From Planctomycetota bacterium (GTDB lineage: Bacteria; Planctomycetota; UBA1135), in NCBI GenBank assembly GCA_002705055.1, contig PAHY01000010.1:1-33832 (forward strand): a stretch of 33,832 nt of DNA, in the 5' to 3' direction. Below are positions 6,712-15,071 of this stretch, in pieces. The translations under genes and the position numbers were made by a program. Numbering within the stretch: position 1 is the first letter of the stretch; the number at the start of each line of letters is the position of its first letter. A model generated the notes under the pieces. That model made no database searches and was not told where the DNA came from. It was given only the letters and a program-made list of their open reading frames with translations.

Positions 6712-9700
6712 TCACCGCTCCGGTTGGTTCAGATCCTGTTCGGTGACCGGAAGCTGCACCTGTGTGGCCTGGCTCTCGGCTTCGACCTCGATCGAGACCC
6801 ACTCGCTTCCTTGAAGAGTCAACGGAGTCCTTCGGTTCGAGGATCGAATCCGATCCTCTCCGGGATAGCGCCGCTGCGACGAGAGCGAGAGTTTCCACGA
6901 ACCTGACCTGGGAAGAACCAGGGTCGTCTCGGACTTGCGCAGGAATACCTCTCGAACCAGCTCGGGCACTCCGGGCTGGGTGGAGGAAGATACTGCGCGC
7001 AAGACGTAGTCGACGTGCTCGGAGCTCAGATCGATCTCTTCCGGCAGCACGAGGGTCACGGCATGCCCGGACTCAAGCTGAATCCGGTCCCGGCCGGTGA
7101 GCTGGATGGGGCCTTCAACCAAGTAACCGTCGGCATCAACAAATACCTCAAGCTGCTTCCTTCCTGTTACGAGTTGGGAGCGCGGTCCAAGCAGAGTCGA
7201 TTCGCTCGTGCCGGCTAACGTCACCGTGCAGCCAGGGATCGATTCACCCGCGGAGCTGAACACTTCCAACTCCCACAGCGTGAGCAATCCACGGAGGTCG
7301 ATCGGATTGAGATCATCCGGGCGAATCTCCCCTCGCCCCAGCATCCGAATTGGCCGCGAACGAAAGACCTCTTCGTGAAAGCTGTCAAAGATCGCCACCG
7401 CCAACTCTTCTTCCGAGAGCCCATCTCGGATCGTGCTGGGCTGCAGCCTGCCCGTCCCGATCGCGATCTGCAGACCAAAGGGGTCCCGCCCACCCTGCAG
7501 AGACAGCGCCCGAGCAGATAACAACTCCGTCGAGATCCCGGCGTCAGTCAGTACCTCCCCGACCAAGGATGGAGGCAACGGCAGGACGAAGTCCCGGCCC
7601 CGCTCCCCTTCCGTGAATTCAAACTCCGCCATCGCGTGCCCAGGACGAATCAGAGTCAGCTCCTTGAGCACACCGCGGTGCCCACGCACTTCAAAGGTGC
7701 CTTCAGGCCCCGTCCAGACGTGGAGCCCCTCAAACCAACCCCTATTCGCTTCTGGGACCACCCGACCCGGGCCATCCAGGCCGACGCGAATATTCGCCAG
7801 CGGATTCCCTTCCTGGTCCACCACTCTCCCGCTCAGAATCAGCTCGTTCGAGGTCTGTACCGGAAGGACTCGTGGATCCGTGTCGATCGCGCCCGCGTCA
7901 AACTCGAAGCTCGTGAAGTGATGCGCACGAGACTTGTCATCCGGATCTGGCAGAGACCAGGAATTCACCAGATAGCGGCGTCCCTGCGGAGACTCGCGCA
8001 CCCAGTTCGCATCCTCGGCGAAGAAGCGGGAATGCGGCTCCTGCGGGTAGATCTTGAAAGCGTGCAGGCGAGGACCCCCGGAACGAACCGGGAACGCGCT
8101 TACCTGGAATTGTTCCTGATCCAGCGCCTCTCCATCGGAAGCAAGGAAGCGGAACTCAATCCCGTCGTGCGAGTCCGGAACCTCGACTTCCACGTGCACA
8201 TCGCCTCGTGCGTCATGCGGGATCTCGATCCGTTGCACCACACCATGGATGTTCTCCAACCAAGGCAACTGAACCGTCAAGGACCCGGTGAATCCCGGTT
8301 CCACGTGCGGGAAGACGACCCGTCCATCCACGTACTCGCTCCGCGCGATCGCAGACCAGTTGGTCAGACGATCGATAAAACTGTCCGGCCGGTCAGGATG
8401 CGACTCCGGACAGAGCCCCGTTGTCCAACCGTTGGAGAACCACTCCTCCAGTCGCTCGGGGACTCCAACCACCAGACGCACCGTCGCAGGAAGCTGCAGC
8501 GTGATCGGCTGCTTGGAATTCGCCAGCGGATCACAAGGAAGGGCCACAGGGTGCGTGGTGGCCGCGTGCGCAACGAGTGCTGTTTCCGCTCCCCCTCGCA
8601 TCCAAATGGGAGCATGGATCTGAGTATTGCGCAGGACCCCTTCGCCGACCTCATCCGTCACCGCAAACTGCACGCTGGAGGCACTCCAAGGCCGATCATC
8701 GGTGCGCGAGGCGAGCGCGACGCGCATCCGAGGGACTGCATTCCCGAGGTGGTCCACCACCTTGAAACTGACGTCCGCCCGGGGGCGCATCAGCAGATCT
8801 ACTTCGATCTTCTCGACGCCTTCCTCCCCACATTGGACGTTGGCACTCATGAAACTGCTATCCGTCGACGCCCCCACCTCAAGGAACCTCCCAAAGGGTC
8901 GCGGGAGGTCGATCACGCCGTCGATTCCGGTCATCACCACCTGGCCAAACTCACGCAGGACTGCCTCCTCTTGTGGGAAGTACAGTCGTTCACGCATCCC
9001 CGCCGAATAGCGCTCTTGCTCAAAGTCTGGGTGTGCATAGTCCAGGACGAAGACTTCAGCGTTCGCAATCGCCTGCCTCGTCTCTGCGTCCCGCACTCGA
9101 ATGCGCACCTCTGGCCCATCCCCCTCAACCGGCTCTGCCGCGGCAACTTCCTGTCGGCTCGCTGACGCGAGCTCGTCTCGTCTTATCGACGGTTCAACCC
9201 GACTCACAGCGGAACTCTCTGCTGCAGCAGGGTCCACCGCGTTCGCCTCCACCTTGTCCGAACGATTTGCTTCGGTCTGGAGGTAGGCCACCGTCGCGAT
9301 CGGAAGCACCAGAATGGCTGCGGCTGCAGCCAGCGCGAGTTTGCTGGATTTAGTCATCAATACTGCTGTCGAGATCTTCGAAACTGCCACGGTTGGCAGT
9401 GAGGGGAGGAAGACCAGACAGCGCGCCTGCCAATCACTTCCGAGTCGCTTTGAGAGTCGACCGCGCAATCGGCCTATCCCGGTCTGCAGGCGAGACTTCA
9501 CGAGCGGAATGGGAAGCTCCAGACGCCTGGCAATCACCCGGGGTGGGAGCCCTTCGACATAGCGCAGAAAGACAACCTCCCCATACGGCGCCTCAAGCTG
9601 ATCGACGAGTTCATGGAGGACTCGGAAGGTCTCTCTTCTCGCGGCGAGTTCGCTCGGATCGCCCGTCGCTTCGGCTGATTCACCGGCTGCCAGAGTCAGC

Positions 9701-9951
9701 TTGGCTCTCGCCCGTGTCAGCCTGGACTCCCCTCGCAGGCGCTGATTCGCCGCCGACCGAACGACAGCGGAGAGCCAGGCTCGAAGATTGCGATTGTGAC
9801 GGGGCGGCGATTCCAACGCGCGCCGCCATGCCTCCTGCTCCAACTCATCCGCATCTGCTGGAGATTGCACCAAATGCCGACAAAGTCTGCTGACCCACCC
9901 GCGGTGGGCAAGCAGTTCGTCCTGAAATGGGTCGGGCTGGGCCTGGGTCAT
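6712..9951 (-). CDS. Membrane-tethered ECF sigma factor with large extracytoplasmic region (sigma fusion A)
   Basis: A 1079-residue single-chain protein. Sigma2 covers about residues 12-75 (LLAHRGWVSRLCRHLV, then ELEQEAWRRALESPP and NLRAWLSAVVRSAA). Sigma4 covers about 105-172, with a helix-turn-helix in LPPRVIARRLELPIPLVKSR. A juxtamembrane motif WQARCLVFLP (174-183) leads to one transmembrane helix (about 204-224) that starts after Met199-Thr-Lys. An acidic Ala/Ser-rich linker (225-278) precedes an extended beta-rich region. Its first domain (281-388) resembles that of sigma fusion C, and a carboxypeptidase-regulatory-like domain lies near 705-790. Positive charge sits on the sigma side of the helix, so sigma should be cytoplasmic and the rest outside. 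No anti-sigma gene is adjacent. The start follows GGGGAAGACC, shared with fusion C. The ligand and promoters are unknown. Confidence 0.85.
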   Translation of the reverse strand: MTQAQPDPFQDELLAHRGWVSRLCRHLVQSPADADELEQEAWRRALESPPRHNRNLRAWLSAVVRSAANQRLRGESRLTRARAKLTLAAGESAEATGDPSELAARRETFRVLHELVDQLEAPYGEVVFLRYVEGLPPRVIARRLELPIPLVKSRLQTGIGRLRGRLSKRLGSDWQARCLVFLPSLPTVAVSKISTAVLMTKSSKLALAAAAAILVLPIATVAYLQTEANRSDKVEANAVDPAAAESSAVSRVEPSIRRDELASASRQEVAAAEPVEGDGPEVRIRVRDAETRQAIANAEVFVLDYAHPDFEQERYSAGMRERLYFPQEEAVLREFGQVVMTGIDGVIDLPRPFGRFLEVGASTDSSFMSANVQCGEEGVEKIEVDLLMRPRADVSFKVVDHLGNAVPRMRVALASRTDDRPWSASSVQFAVTDEVGEGVLRNTQIHAPIWMRGGAETALVAHAATTHPVALPCDPLANSKQPITLQLPATVRLVVGVPERLEEWFSNGWTTGLCPESHPDRPDSFIDRLTNWSAIARSEYVDGRVVFPHVEPGFTGSLTVQLPWLENIHGVVQRIEIPHDARGDVHVEVEVPDSHDGIEFRFLASDGEALDQEQFQVSAFPVRSGGPRLHAFKIYPQEPHSRFFAEDANWVRESPQGRRYLVNSWSLPDPDDKSRAHHFTSFEFDAGAIDTDPRVLPVQTSNELILSGRVVDQEGNPLANIRVGLDGPGRVVPEANRGWFEGLHVWTGPEGTFEVRGHRGVLKELTLIRPGHAMAEFEFTEGERGRDFVLPLPPSLVGEVLTDAGISTELLSARALSLQGGRDPFGLQIAIGTGRLQPSTIRDGLSEEELAVAIFDSFHEEVFRSRPIRMLGRGEIRPDDLNPIDLRGLLTLWELEVFSSAGESIPGCTVTLAGTSESTLLGPRSQLVTGRKQLEVFVDADGYLVEGPIQLTGRDRIQLESGHAVTLVLPEEIDLSSEHVDYVLRAVSSSTQPGVPELVREVFLRKSETTLVLPRSGSWKLSLSSQRRYPGEDRIRSSNRRTPLTLQGSEWVSIEVEAESQATQVQLPVTEQDLNQPER

Positions 9952-9981
9952 GGTCTTCCCCCACAGAAGCCCGCGGCAACG

Positions 9982-10016
9982 GAATCGAAGGAGAAAAAAA
10001 CTCCTCTCTCTGATTC
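9982..10016 (-). promoter_or_regulatory. Stem-loop in the leader of sigma fusion A
   Basis: GAATC at 9982-9986 pairs with GATTC at 10012-10016. An inner AGGAG/CTCCT stem closes on a run of seven A (T on the minus strand). It lies between the asnB relic and the sigma fusion A start, in transcript orientation toward that gene. It could be an attenuator or weak terminator. Confidence 0.35.
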
Positions 10017-10026
10017 AGCCTAGCAG

Positions 10027-10043
10027 CCGTCCAGAATCGGCGG
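10027..10043 (-). promoter_or_regulatory. Leader element shared with sigma fusion C
   Basis: On the minus strand this reads CCGCCGATTCTGGACGG, close to CCGCCATTCTGGGCGG ahead of sigma fusion C (18378-18363). Both carry short GC arms around ATTCTGG. It is either a common regulatory site or an unselected leftover of duplication. Confidence 0.3.
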
Positions 10044-10050
10044 CCGAACC

Positions 10051-10104
10051 GATTCCCGACACCCCGTCGTCGTGGATGTCGGCGACGGCACGGCCGGAGG
10101 GTTC
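10051..10104 (-). pseudogene. asnB: Relic of an asparagine synthetase 3' end
   Basis: Read on the minus strand, the segment encodes EPSGRAVADIHDDGVSGI. The intact asnB at 13367-15043 ends DPSGRAVADVHDDGVSGIA. Nucleotide identity is high across the 54 bases (most differences are third-position changes), and the match starts and stops abruptly. Nothing of the other 540 codons is present. The relic sits between sigma fusions B and A exactly as intact asnB sits between C and B. It therefore marks a tandem duplication of an asnB-sigma unit followed by loss of the second asnB. It has no start codon and should not be functional. Confidence 0.8.
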
Positions 10105-10111
10105 GACGGTC

Positions 10112-13100
10112 TCAGTCGCGGTCAGGCGGGACGGGTCGCGCAGAACGCAAGTCGATCGTGGCCTGACCGGAAGGACTCACTTGGAACCGGACTTCCTCGC
10201 TGACGGTCAGCCAGGCGCCGTCAACACCCTGGTCGAGAGAGGCGGTGTACTGGCCTTCCGGAAGGAGTACCGCCTCCTGATACTCTCCCGCGACAGAGGG
10301 CGGCAGGCGGGAATCCCCATAGAGCGCAAAGGAAGCCCAACCCGGCTCGGGCGCATCGCGCCGACAGTTCAGCCAGGTGACTCGCCCGCCTGGCCCCAGA
10401 CCTTCGGGCAGCTGCACCTGTACGGGATACTGTTGAATCAACCGCAGCACGTACGGTTCCTGACCAATCGTGAGTGTGGCGCGATGGCGCCAATTCTCGT
10501 AGTAGACCGAGACCTCGACTTGACCCTCGCGTGGAGCCTGGATCTGGAACTTCCCCGGACCCAGCTTCTCACGCCCGCGCCAGAGTCGAACCTTGCCCCC
10601 CGCAACTCGGGCATCGAGATCCTCGGCATCAAGAAGGGAGCCATCCGCGTGACGCACTTCGACCACGATGGGATGAGCCGGCTTCAGAATGACGGTCGCG
10701 GAGATCTTGCCGCTCTCATCTGCACGAGCTTCCATCGGCTCGCACTCGACGTACTCCCCCCCTGAGACTGCTGCTGAGATCCGCACCGAATCGACGAAGA
10801 TCGGCTCGTATCCAAAAACCCCAAAGCTGTCGGAGTTGAGGTCAACCGACTGCTCGTCTCCAAGTTCGATTTCAACATGCGCATCGGGAATCCGATTCCC
10901 TTCTGGGTCGCAGACGATGCCTTCGACGCGCACCGGCGCCGGCAGCTGTAGCTCGAGCTTGCGTTTCACAAGCTGCCCAGTCGGCCAGACCGGGAACTCC
11001 TCGCGGTACAGCTCGACACCGCTTCGCTGAATGACAAGCTCGACTGGATGCGTCGGATCGAGACCGAGAATCCTGGTGCGCATTTCCCCTCCTTCCCACG
11101 AGGGGTCACGTTCCCTCAGAGCCGTCGCGACTTCCACCCCCCATAGATCCCCCCTGTGACCATACTGCGCCCCGATGGCCTCTGGGACGAGCCACTGATC
11201 CTCCAGGTCCGTCAGCTCTCTGCCAAAGAGCCCTCCTGGGCGCCGCAGATCGTCCCCCTGGCAGCGCAGGAACACGAGAACGCCACCCTGAGCGATCTCG
11301 CCCGCATGGTCCTTCAAGAGGATGGAAAGATCGAGACCGTGCTCGGACTCCAAAGTGATTTCAGCGGCACCCTCCTGTTTCAACTGAACCGCATGAACGT
11401 TCGGCATATAGCCAGGAGTGCTGACGAAGAACTCCCTGCGTGGAGGCAGCTCACCCGCAGCTTTCGCCGCCAAGGAAGGGTAGAGGAAGCAACCTTCCCC
11501 ATCCGTCAGGGCATTGAATTCCGCTTCCCCCTGACTGCGCACGTTGACCTGAGGCACGGCTTGACCGTTCTCGTCCAGGACCCGAACTCGGTACAGCGTG
11601 GGCGCGGGAATCTCGATCAAGCCAAGGTCGCCTGCTTCATGAGGAAGAATGAACGGAACTTCCACCCAAGCGCCGGCAAGGTGGGTTCTCACTCGCGCTC
11701 GCCAGCCGTCTGGATGGTCTGAAGGTGGAAGACGATCGGTCCTGGAGATGCGCAGATGGACCCGGCGCCCCGGCTCGAGCTCTTCATAAGTCACGGAACT
11801 CATGCTGAGGCGGCCCGAACGATCCTCCAAGTAGACACCGGCTCCGGGCTTTCTCTCGGGATAGACCGGATCCGGAGGTAAGTCGACCGTGAGGCTCCAT
11901 TCCGGCCATGGCTCGACTGTGATCTGTACCGTCCCAGCAAGGGTGGAGACCGGCAACTCCCAGTTGGAGCCATAGCTTCGACTCGCTCCCACAAGTCGAC
12001 CTAGGGAGTCCTGCATCCGCAACGGCAAAGTGAACTCTTGCTCTTCGGGCAGCCCCCAGAACCGGGCACGGCTTCCCTCTGCTTCCGCGGCGAGGCCCGT
12101 GCCGAATACCATGCCAACTGTCCGCCCTTGGTCAGGCCAATGCTCGCGGTACGGGTAGATCGGATGATCGACGGTGGGCCGCAAGGCCGCCACATTGAGC
12201 CGTAGCTGACGAAGGACACGCTCAGGCTCTTCGAGCTTTGGCACCTCCACGAAGAGCTCGCGACCGACATCGAGACGAATCTCATCCTGCTGCGTCGGAT
12301 CAAACCAAAGCACCTCGGGAACTCGCCCCCGCACTTGCACGGTGACCACTCCCGCCGTCTCTTCATCAAGCGGCCAGAGGAAGGAGCTCGGCTCGGAGGC
12401 TGCACCGAGTTCGTGTACCTCTCGGTCGCGGAAGACGTAGATTTGCTGGACCGAGACCTTGCGCCCCTCGCTGTCGCGGATGGGAATCCGCAATACAGCG
12501 TCGCGACTGGATTCGGACACAGGCAACCGATTCGTCGCGTTTGGGGTCTCAACCTGAAACTGCGCGGCGAGCTCATACACCCCGGCAACCTGCGCCTCGG
12601 GCGGGCCCTGGAAAGGTGACGAATCCGGTGAACTCGAAGCGAGGTAGATCAAAGGCAGGCCAAGGAGGAGAACCCCTGCGGCCGCGCTCCATTGAGCGGT
12701 CTTAGTCATGGCAATCGTGTGGATCGAGCTCGCGACCGCAGCGGGAAGCGAGGGGACAAAGACCATGCAGCGCGCGTGCCAGTTTGTACCCAGGCGCTGA
12801 CGTACGCGATGGCGCAGGAGCTGGAGCCCGCGGTGGAGTCGTGTCTTCACAGTGCCAACGGGAATCCCGAGGCGCTTGGCTATCTGCCTCGGCGGCAGTT
12901 CCTTCACGTAGCGGAGGAAGACCACTTCGCCATATGGATCTTCCAGCTCGGCGACCGCGTTCTGCAGAATGGAGAAGGTCTCACGCTCTTCCAGCAACTC
13001 GTCCGGCTGGCTATTGACGGCGACCTCCCCTGGTGCGTCTGATTGACTCCCGCCAGCACGCTCATGGCGACGATACGGCCGACGTTGGCGTTGTGCTGCT

Positions 13101-13300
13101 GCAGTTCGCACCACGCTCGCCAGCCAAGCCTTCAGGTTGGAACTGTGGCGAGGTGGTGCCTCGAGTGCCCGACGCCAAGTCTCTTGCTCCACCTCGGCTG
13201 CTTCCGCCTCATCAGCGACCAAGTGCCGACTCAACCGCCGTACCCAGCCGTGATGAGCCAGAAGCTCTTCGATACGTGGAGGGACTTCTGGTTCCTGCAT
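10112..13300 (-). CDS. Membrane-tethered ECF sigma factor with large extracytoplasmic region (sigma fusion B)
   Basis: A 1062-residue paralogue of fusion A, collinear with it through the sigma part. Sigma2 is at about 12-75 (LLAHHGWVRRLSRHLV, EVEQETWRRALEAPP). Sigma4 is at about 105-172 (ELPPRQIAKRLGIPVGTVKT, a standard ECF helix-turn-helix). The juxtamembrane motif WHARCMVFVP (174-183) precedes Met198-Thr-Lys and a transmembrane helix at about 204-222. The outside part has several beta domains, with regulatory-like modules near 568-650 (VLDENGQAVPQVNV...TDGEG) and 785-870 (GIVCDPEGNRIPDAHVEI). The ligand is unknown. The gene lies 66 bases downstream of asnB and is probably cotranscribed with it. 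Base composition of this gene and of A is visibly less GC-rich than that of C and asnB. Confidence 0.85.
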   Translation of the reverse strand: MQEPEVPPRIEELLAHHGWVRRLSRHLVADEAEAAEVEQETWRRALEAPPRHSSNLKAWLASVVRTAAAQRQRRPYRRHERAGGSQSDAPGEVAVNSQPDELLEERETFSILQNAVAELEDPYGEVVFLRYVKELPPRQIAKRLGIPVGTVKTRLHRGLQLLRHRVRQRLGTNWHARCMVFVPSLPAAVASSIHTIAMTKTAQWSAAAGVLLLGLPLIYLASSSPDSSPFQGPPEAQVAGVYELAAQFQVETPNATNRLPVSESSRDAVLRIPIRDSEGRKVSVQQIYVFRDREVHELGAASEPSSFLWPLDEETAGVVTVQVRGRVPEVLWFDPTQQDEIRLDVGRELFVEVPKLEEPERVLRQLRLNVAALRPTVDHPIYPYREHWPDQGRTVGMVFGTGLAAEAEGSRARFWGLPEEQEFTLPLRMQDSLGRLVGASRSYGSNWELPVSTLAGTVQITVEPWPEWSLTVDLPPDPVYPERKPGAGVYLEDRSGRLSMSSVTYEELEPGRRVHLRISRTDRLPPSDHPDGWRARVRTHLAGAWVEVPFILPHEAGDLGLIEIPAPTLYRVRVLDENGQAVPQVNVRSQGEAEFNALTDGEGCFLYPSLAAKAAGELPPRREFFVSTPGYMPNVHAVQLKQEGAAEITLESEHGLDLSILLKDHAGEIAQGGVLVFLRCQGDDLRRPGGLFGRELTDLEDQWLVPEAIGAQYGHRGDLWGVEVATALRERDPSWEGGEMRTRILGLDPTHPVELVIQRSGVELYREEFPVWPTGQLVKRKLELQLPAPVRVEGIVCDPEGNRIPDAHVEIELGDEQSVDLNSDSFGVFGYEPIFVDSVRISAAVSGGEYVECEPMEARADESGKISATVILKPAHPIVVEVRHADGSLLDAEDLDARVAGGKVRLWRGREKLGPGKFQIQAPREGQVEVSVYYENWRHRATLTIGQEPYVLRLIQQYPVQVQLPEGLGPGGRVTWLNCRRDAPEPGWASFALYGDSRLPPSVAGEYQEAVLLPEGQYTASLDQGVDGAWLTVSEEVRFQVSPSGQATIDLRSARPVPPDRD

Positions 13301-13330
13301 GATCTTCCCGAACAGAAGCCCGAGGATCTT

Positions 13331-13356
13331 TCGCCGATGTCAGGAAATCTCGGCGA
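13331..13356 (-). promoter_or_regulatory. Stem-loop between asnB and sigma fusion B
   Basis: TCGCCGA and TCGGCGA form a seven-base perfect stem around a 12-base loop. The stem is located after the asnB stop and before the sigma fusion B start on the minus strand. There is no T-tract. It may be a processing site or an attenuator separating the two genes' expression. Confidence 0.35.
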
Positions 13357-13366
13357 TTTCGATGGC

Positions 13367-15043
13367 CTAAGCGATTCCCGACACCCCGTCGTCGTGCACA
13401 TCGGCGACGGCGCGGCCGGAGGGGTCGGCGTTGTGGGCGAAGGAGGCGTCCCAGCGGATTGCGGTCGGCGTGGAGCAGGCGATGCTGGGGCCGCCGGGGA
13501 CGAGCTTGGCGGCTTCCTCGCCGGGGAAGATCTCCTCGAACATGCTGCGGTACCAGTACGCCTCTTTGGTCGCCGGCGTGTTGTGCGGAAAGCGGAAGGC
13601 CGCGTCGGCGAACTGCTGGTCGCTGACCCGCTCGTGCGCGGTGTCGCGCAGCGCGTCGATCCAGCCGTAGCCGACCCCATCCGAGAACTGCTCCTTCTGC
13701 CGCCACAGGATCTCGTCGGGCAGCTCGCCGTCGAAGGCCTCGCGCAGGATGTGCTTCTCGATCTTGCCGCCGCCGCACATCTTCTTGGCTGGGTCGACCT
13801 GCATCGCGACGTCGAGGAAGCGCAGGTCCAGGAAGGGCACGCGCGCCTCGACCCCCCACGCCGCCATCGATTTGTTGGCGCGCAGGCAGTCGTACCAGTG
13901 CAGGCTCTCGATCTTGCGCACGGTCTCGTCGAAGAACTCGCGCGCGTCGGGCGCCTTATGGAAGTAAAGGTAGCCGCCGAAGACCTCGTCGGAGCCTTCG
14001 CCGGACAGCACCATCTTGATGCCCATCGCTTTGATCTTGCGCGCCAGCAGGAACATCGGCGTCGACGCGCGGATGGTCGTGACGTCGTAGGTCTCGATGT
14101 GGCGGATCACATCCTTGAGCGCGTCCAGGCCCTCCTGGATCGTGTACTCAAAGCCGTGGTGGACCGTCCGCAGCGCGTCGGCCGCCTTCTGCGCCGCCGC
14201 CAGATCGGGCGAAGCTTCCAGGCCAATCGCGAAGGAGTGCAGCCGCGGCCACCAGGCCTCTTCCTGATCGCCAGATTCGACCCGCTTGCGCGCGTACTTG
14301 GCCGCGATCGCCGCGACGATCGAGCTGTCGAGCCCGCCGGAGAGCAGCACGCCATAGGGAGTGTCGCTCATCAGCTGACGGTGGACGGCGTCCTCGAGCG
14401 CGGCGCGAATATCGGCCGCCTCCAGCGGGCTGCCCTCGACCGCGGCGTAGTCCTTCCAGGACGGCTGGTAGTAGAGCTGCGGCTCGGCCTCGCCCTGACG
14501 CCAGACGTGCCCGGGCGGGAACTCCTCGATCCGCGTGCACACCCCGTGCAGCGCCTTCATCTCCGAAGCCACCAGCAGCGTGCCCTCGGCGTCGCGGCCG
14601 TAGTAGAGCGGGATCACGCCGATCGGGTCGCGGCCGATCAGCCAGTCGCCGGTCTCGCTGTCGTAGAGCACGAAGGCGAAGATGCCGTTCAGTTCGTTGA
14701 CGAAGTCGGCGCCGCGCGCGCGCCACATCGGCAGCAGCACCTCGCAGTCCGAGTGCGTCTGGAAGGCGTAGTCCGCCTCGTACTCGCGACGCAGCTCCAG
14801 ATGGTTGTAGATCTCGCCGTTCACCGCGAGCAGCTGGCGGCCGTCCGGGCTGCGCAGCGGCTGCGCGCCCGAGTCCACGCCGACGATCGCCAGCCGCTCG
14901 TGCGCGAGCACGACGCGCTCGTCGGCGTACAGCCCACTCCAGTCCGGGCCGCGGTGACGCAGCAGGCGCGACTGACCCAGGGCCAGGTCGCGCGCTGCGG
15001 TTTCGGAGCCGGCGTATCCAAGCAGCGCGAAAATCGAGCACAT
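13367..15043 (-). CDS. asnB: Asparagine synthetase B (glutamine-hydrolysing)
   Basis: A 558-residue enzyme of E. coli AsnB length. Cys2 is the glutaminase nucleophile (MCSIFALLGY), followed by LLRHRGPDWSG, the LAIVGVDSGAQPL strand and NGEIYNH of the N-terminal amidotransferase domain (1-190). The synthetase domain has the ATP-binding PP-loop SGGLDSS at 235-241, LSGEGSDEVFGGY, and VEARVPFLDLRFLD. It makes asparagine from aspartate, ATP and glutamine in the cytoplasm. It sits between sigma fusions C and B on the same strand, 28 bases after C's stop, and is likely part of one operon. The reason for that pairing is unclear. Its 3' end recurs as a relic at 10051-10104. Confidence 0.93.
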   Translation of the reverse strand: MCSIFALLGYAGSETAARDLALGQSRLLRHRGPDWSGLYADERVVLAHERLAIVGVDSGAQPLRSPDGRQLLAVNGEIYNHLELRREYEADYAFQTHSDCEVLLPMWRARGADFVNELNGIFAFVLYDSETGDWLIGRDPIGVIPLYYGRDAEGTLLVASEMKALHGVCTRIEEFPPGHVWRQGEAEPQLYYQPSWKDYAAVEGSPLEAADIRAALEDAVHRQLMSDTPYGVLLSGGLDSSIVAAIAAKYARKRVESGDQEEAWWPRLHSFAIGLEASPDLAAAQKAADALRTVHHGFEYTIQEGLDALKDVIRHIETYDVTTIRASTPMFLLARKIKAMGIKMVLSGEGSDEVFGGYLYFHKAPDAREFFDETVRKIESLHWYDCLRANKSMAAWGVEARVPFLDLRFLDVAMQVDPAKKMCGGGKIEKHILREAFDGELPDEILWRQKEQFSDGVGYGWIDALRDTAHERVSDQQFADAAFRFPHNTPATKEAYWYRSMFEEIFPGEEAAKLVPGGPSIACSTPTAIRWDASFAHNADPSGRAVADVHDDGVSGIA

Positions 15044-15071
15044 CGCGCCGGGATTCTAGCCAGCGGCGGCC

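Noticed and set aside
11156..11722. 188-codon plus-strand frame inside sigma fusion B
   Set aside because: It is a shadow of the sigma fusion B reading frame, without a ribosome-binding site or recognisable family.
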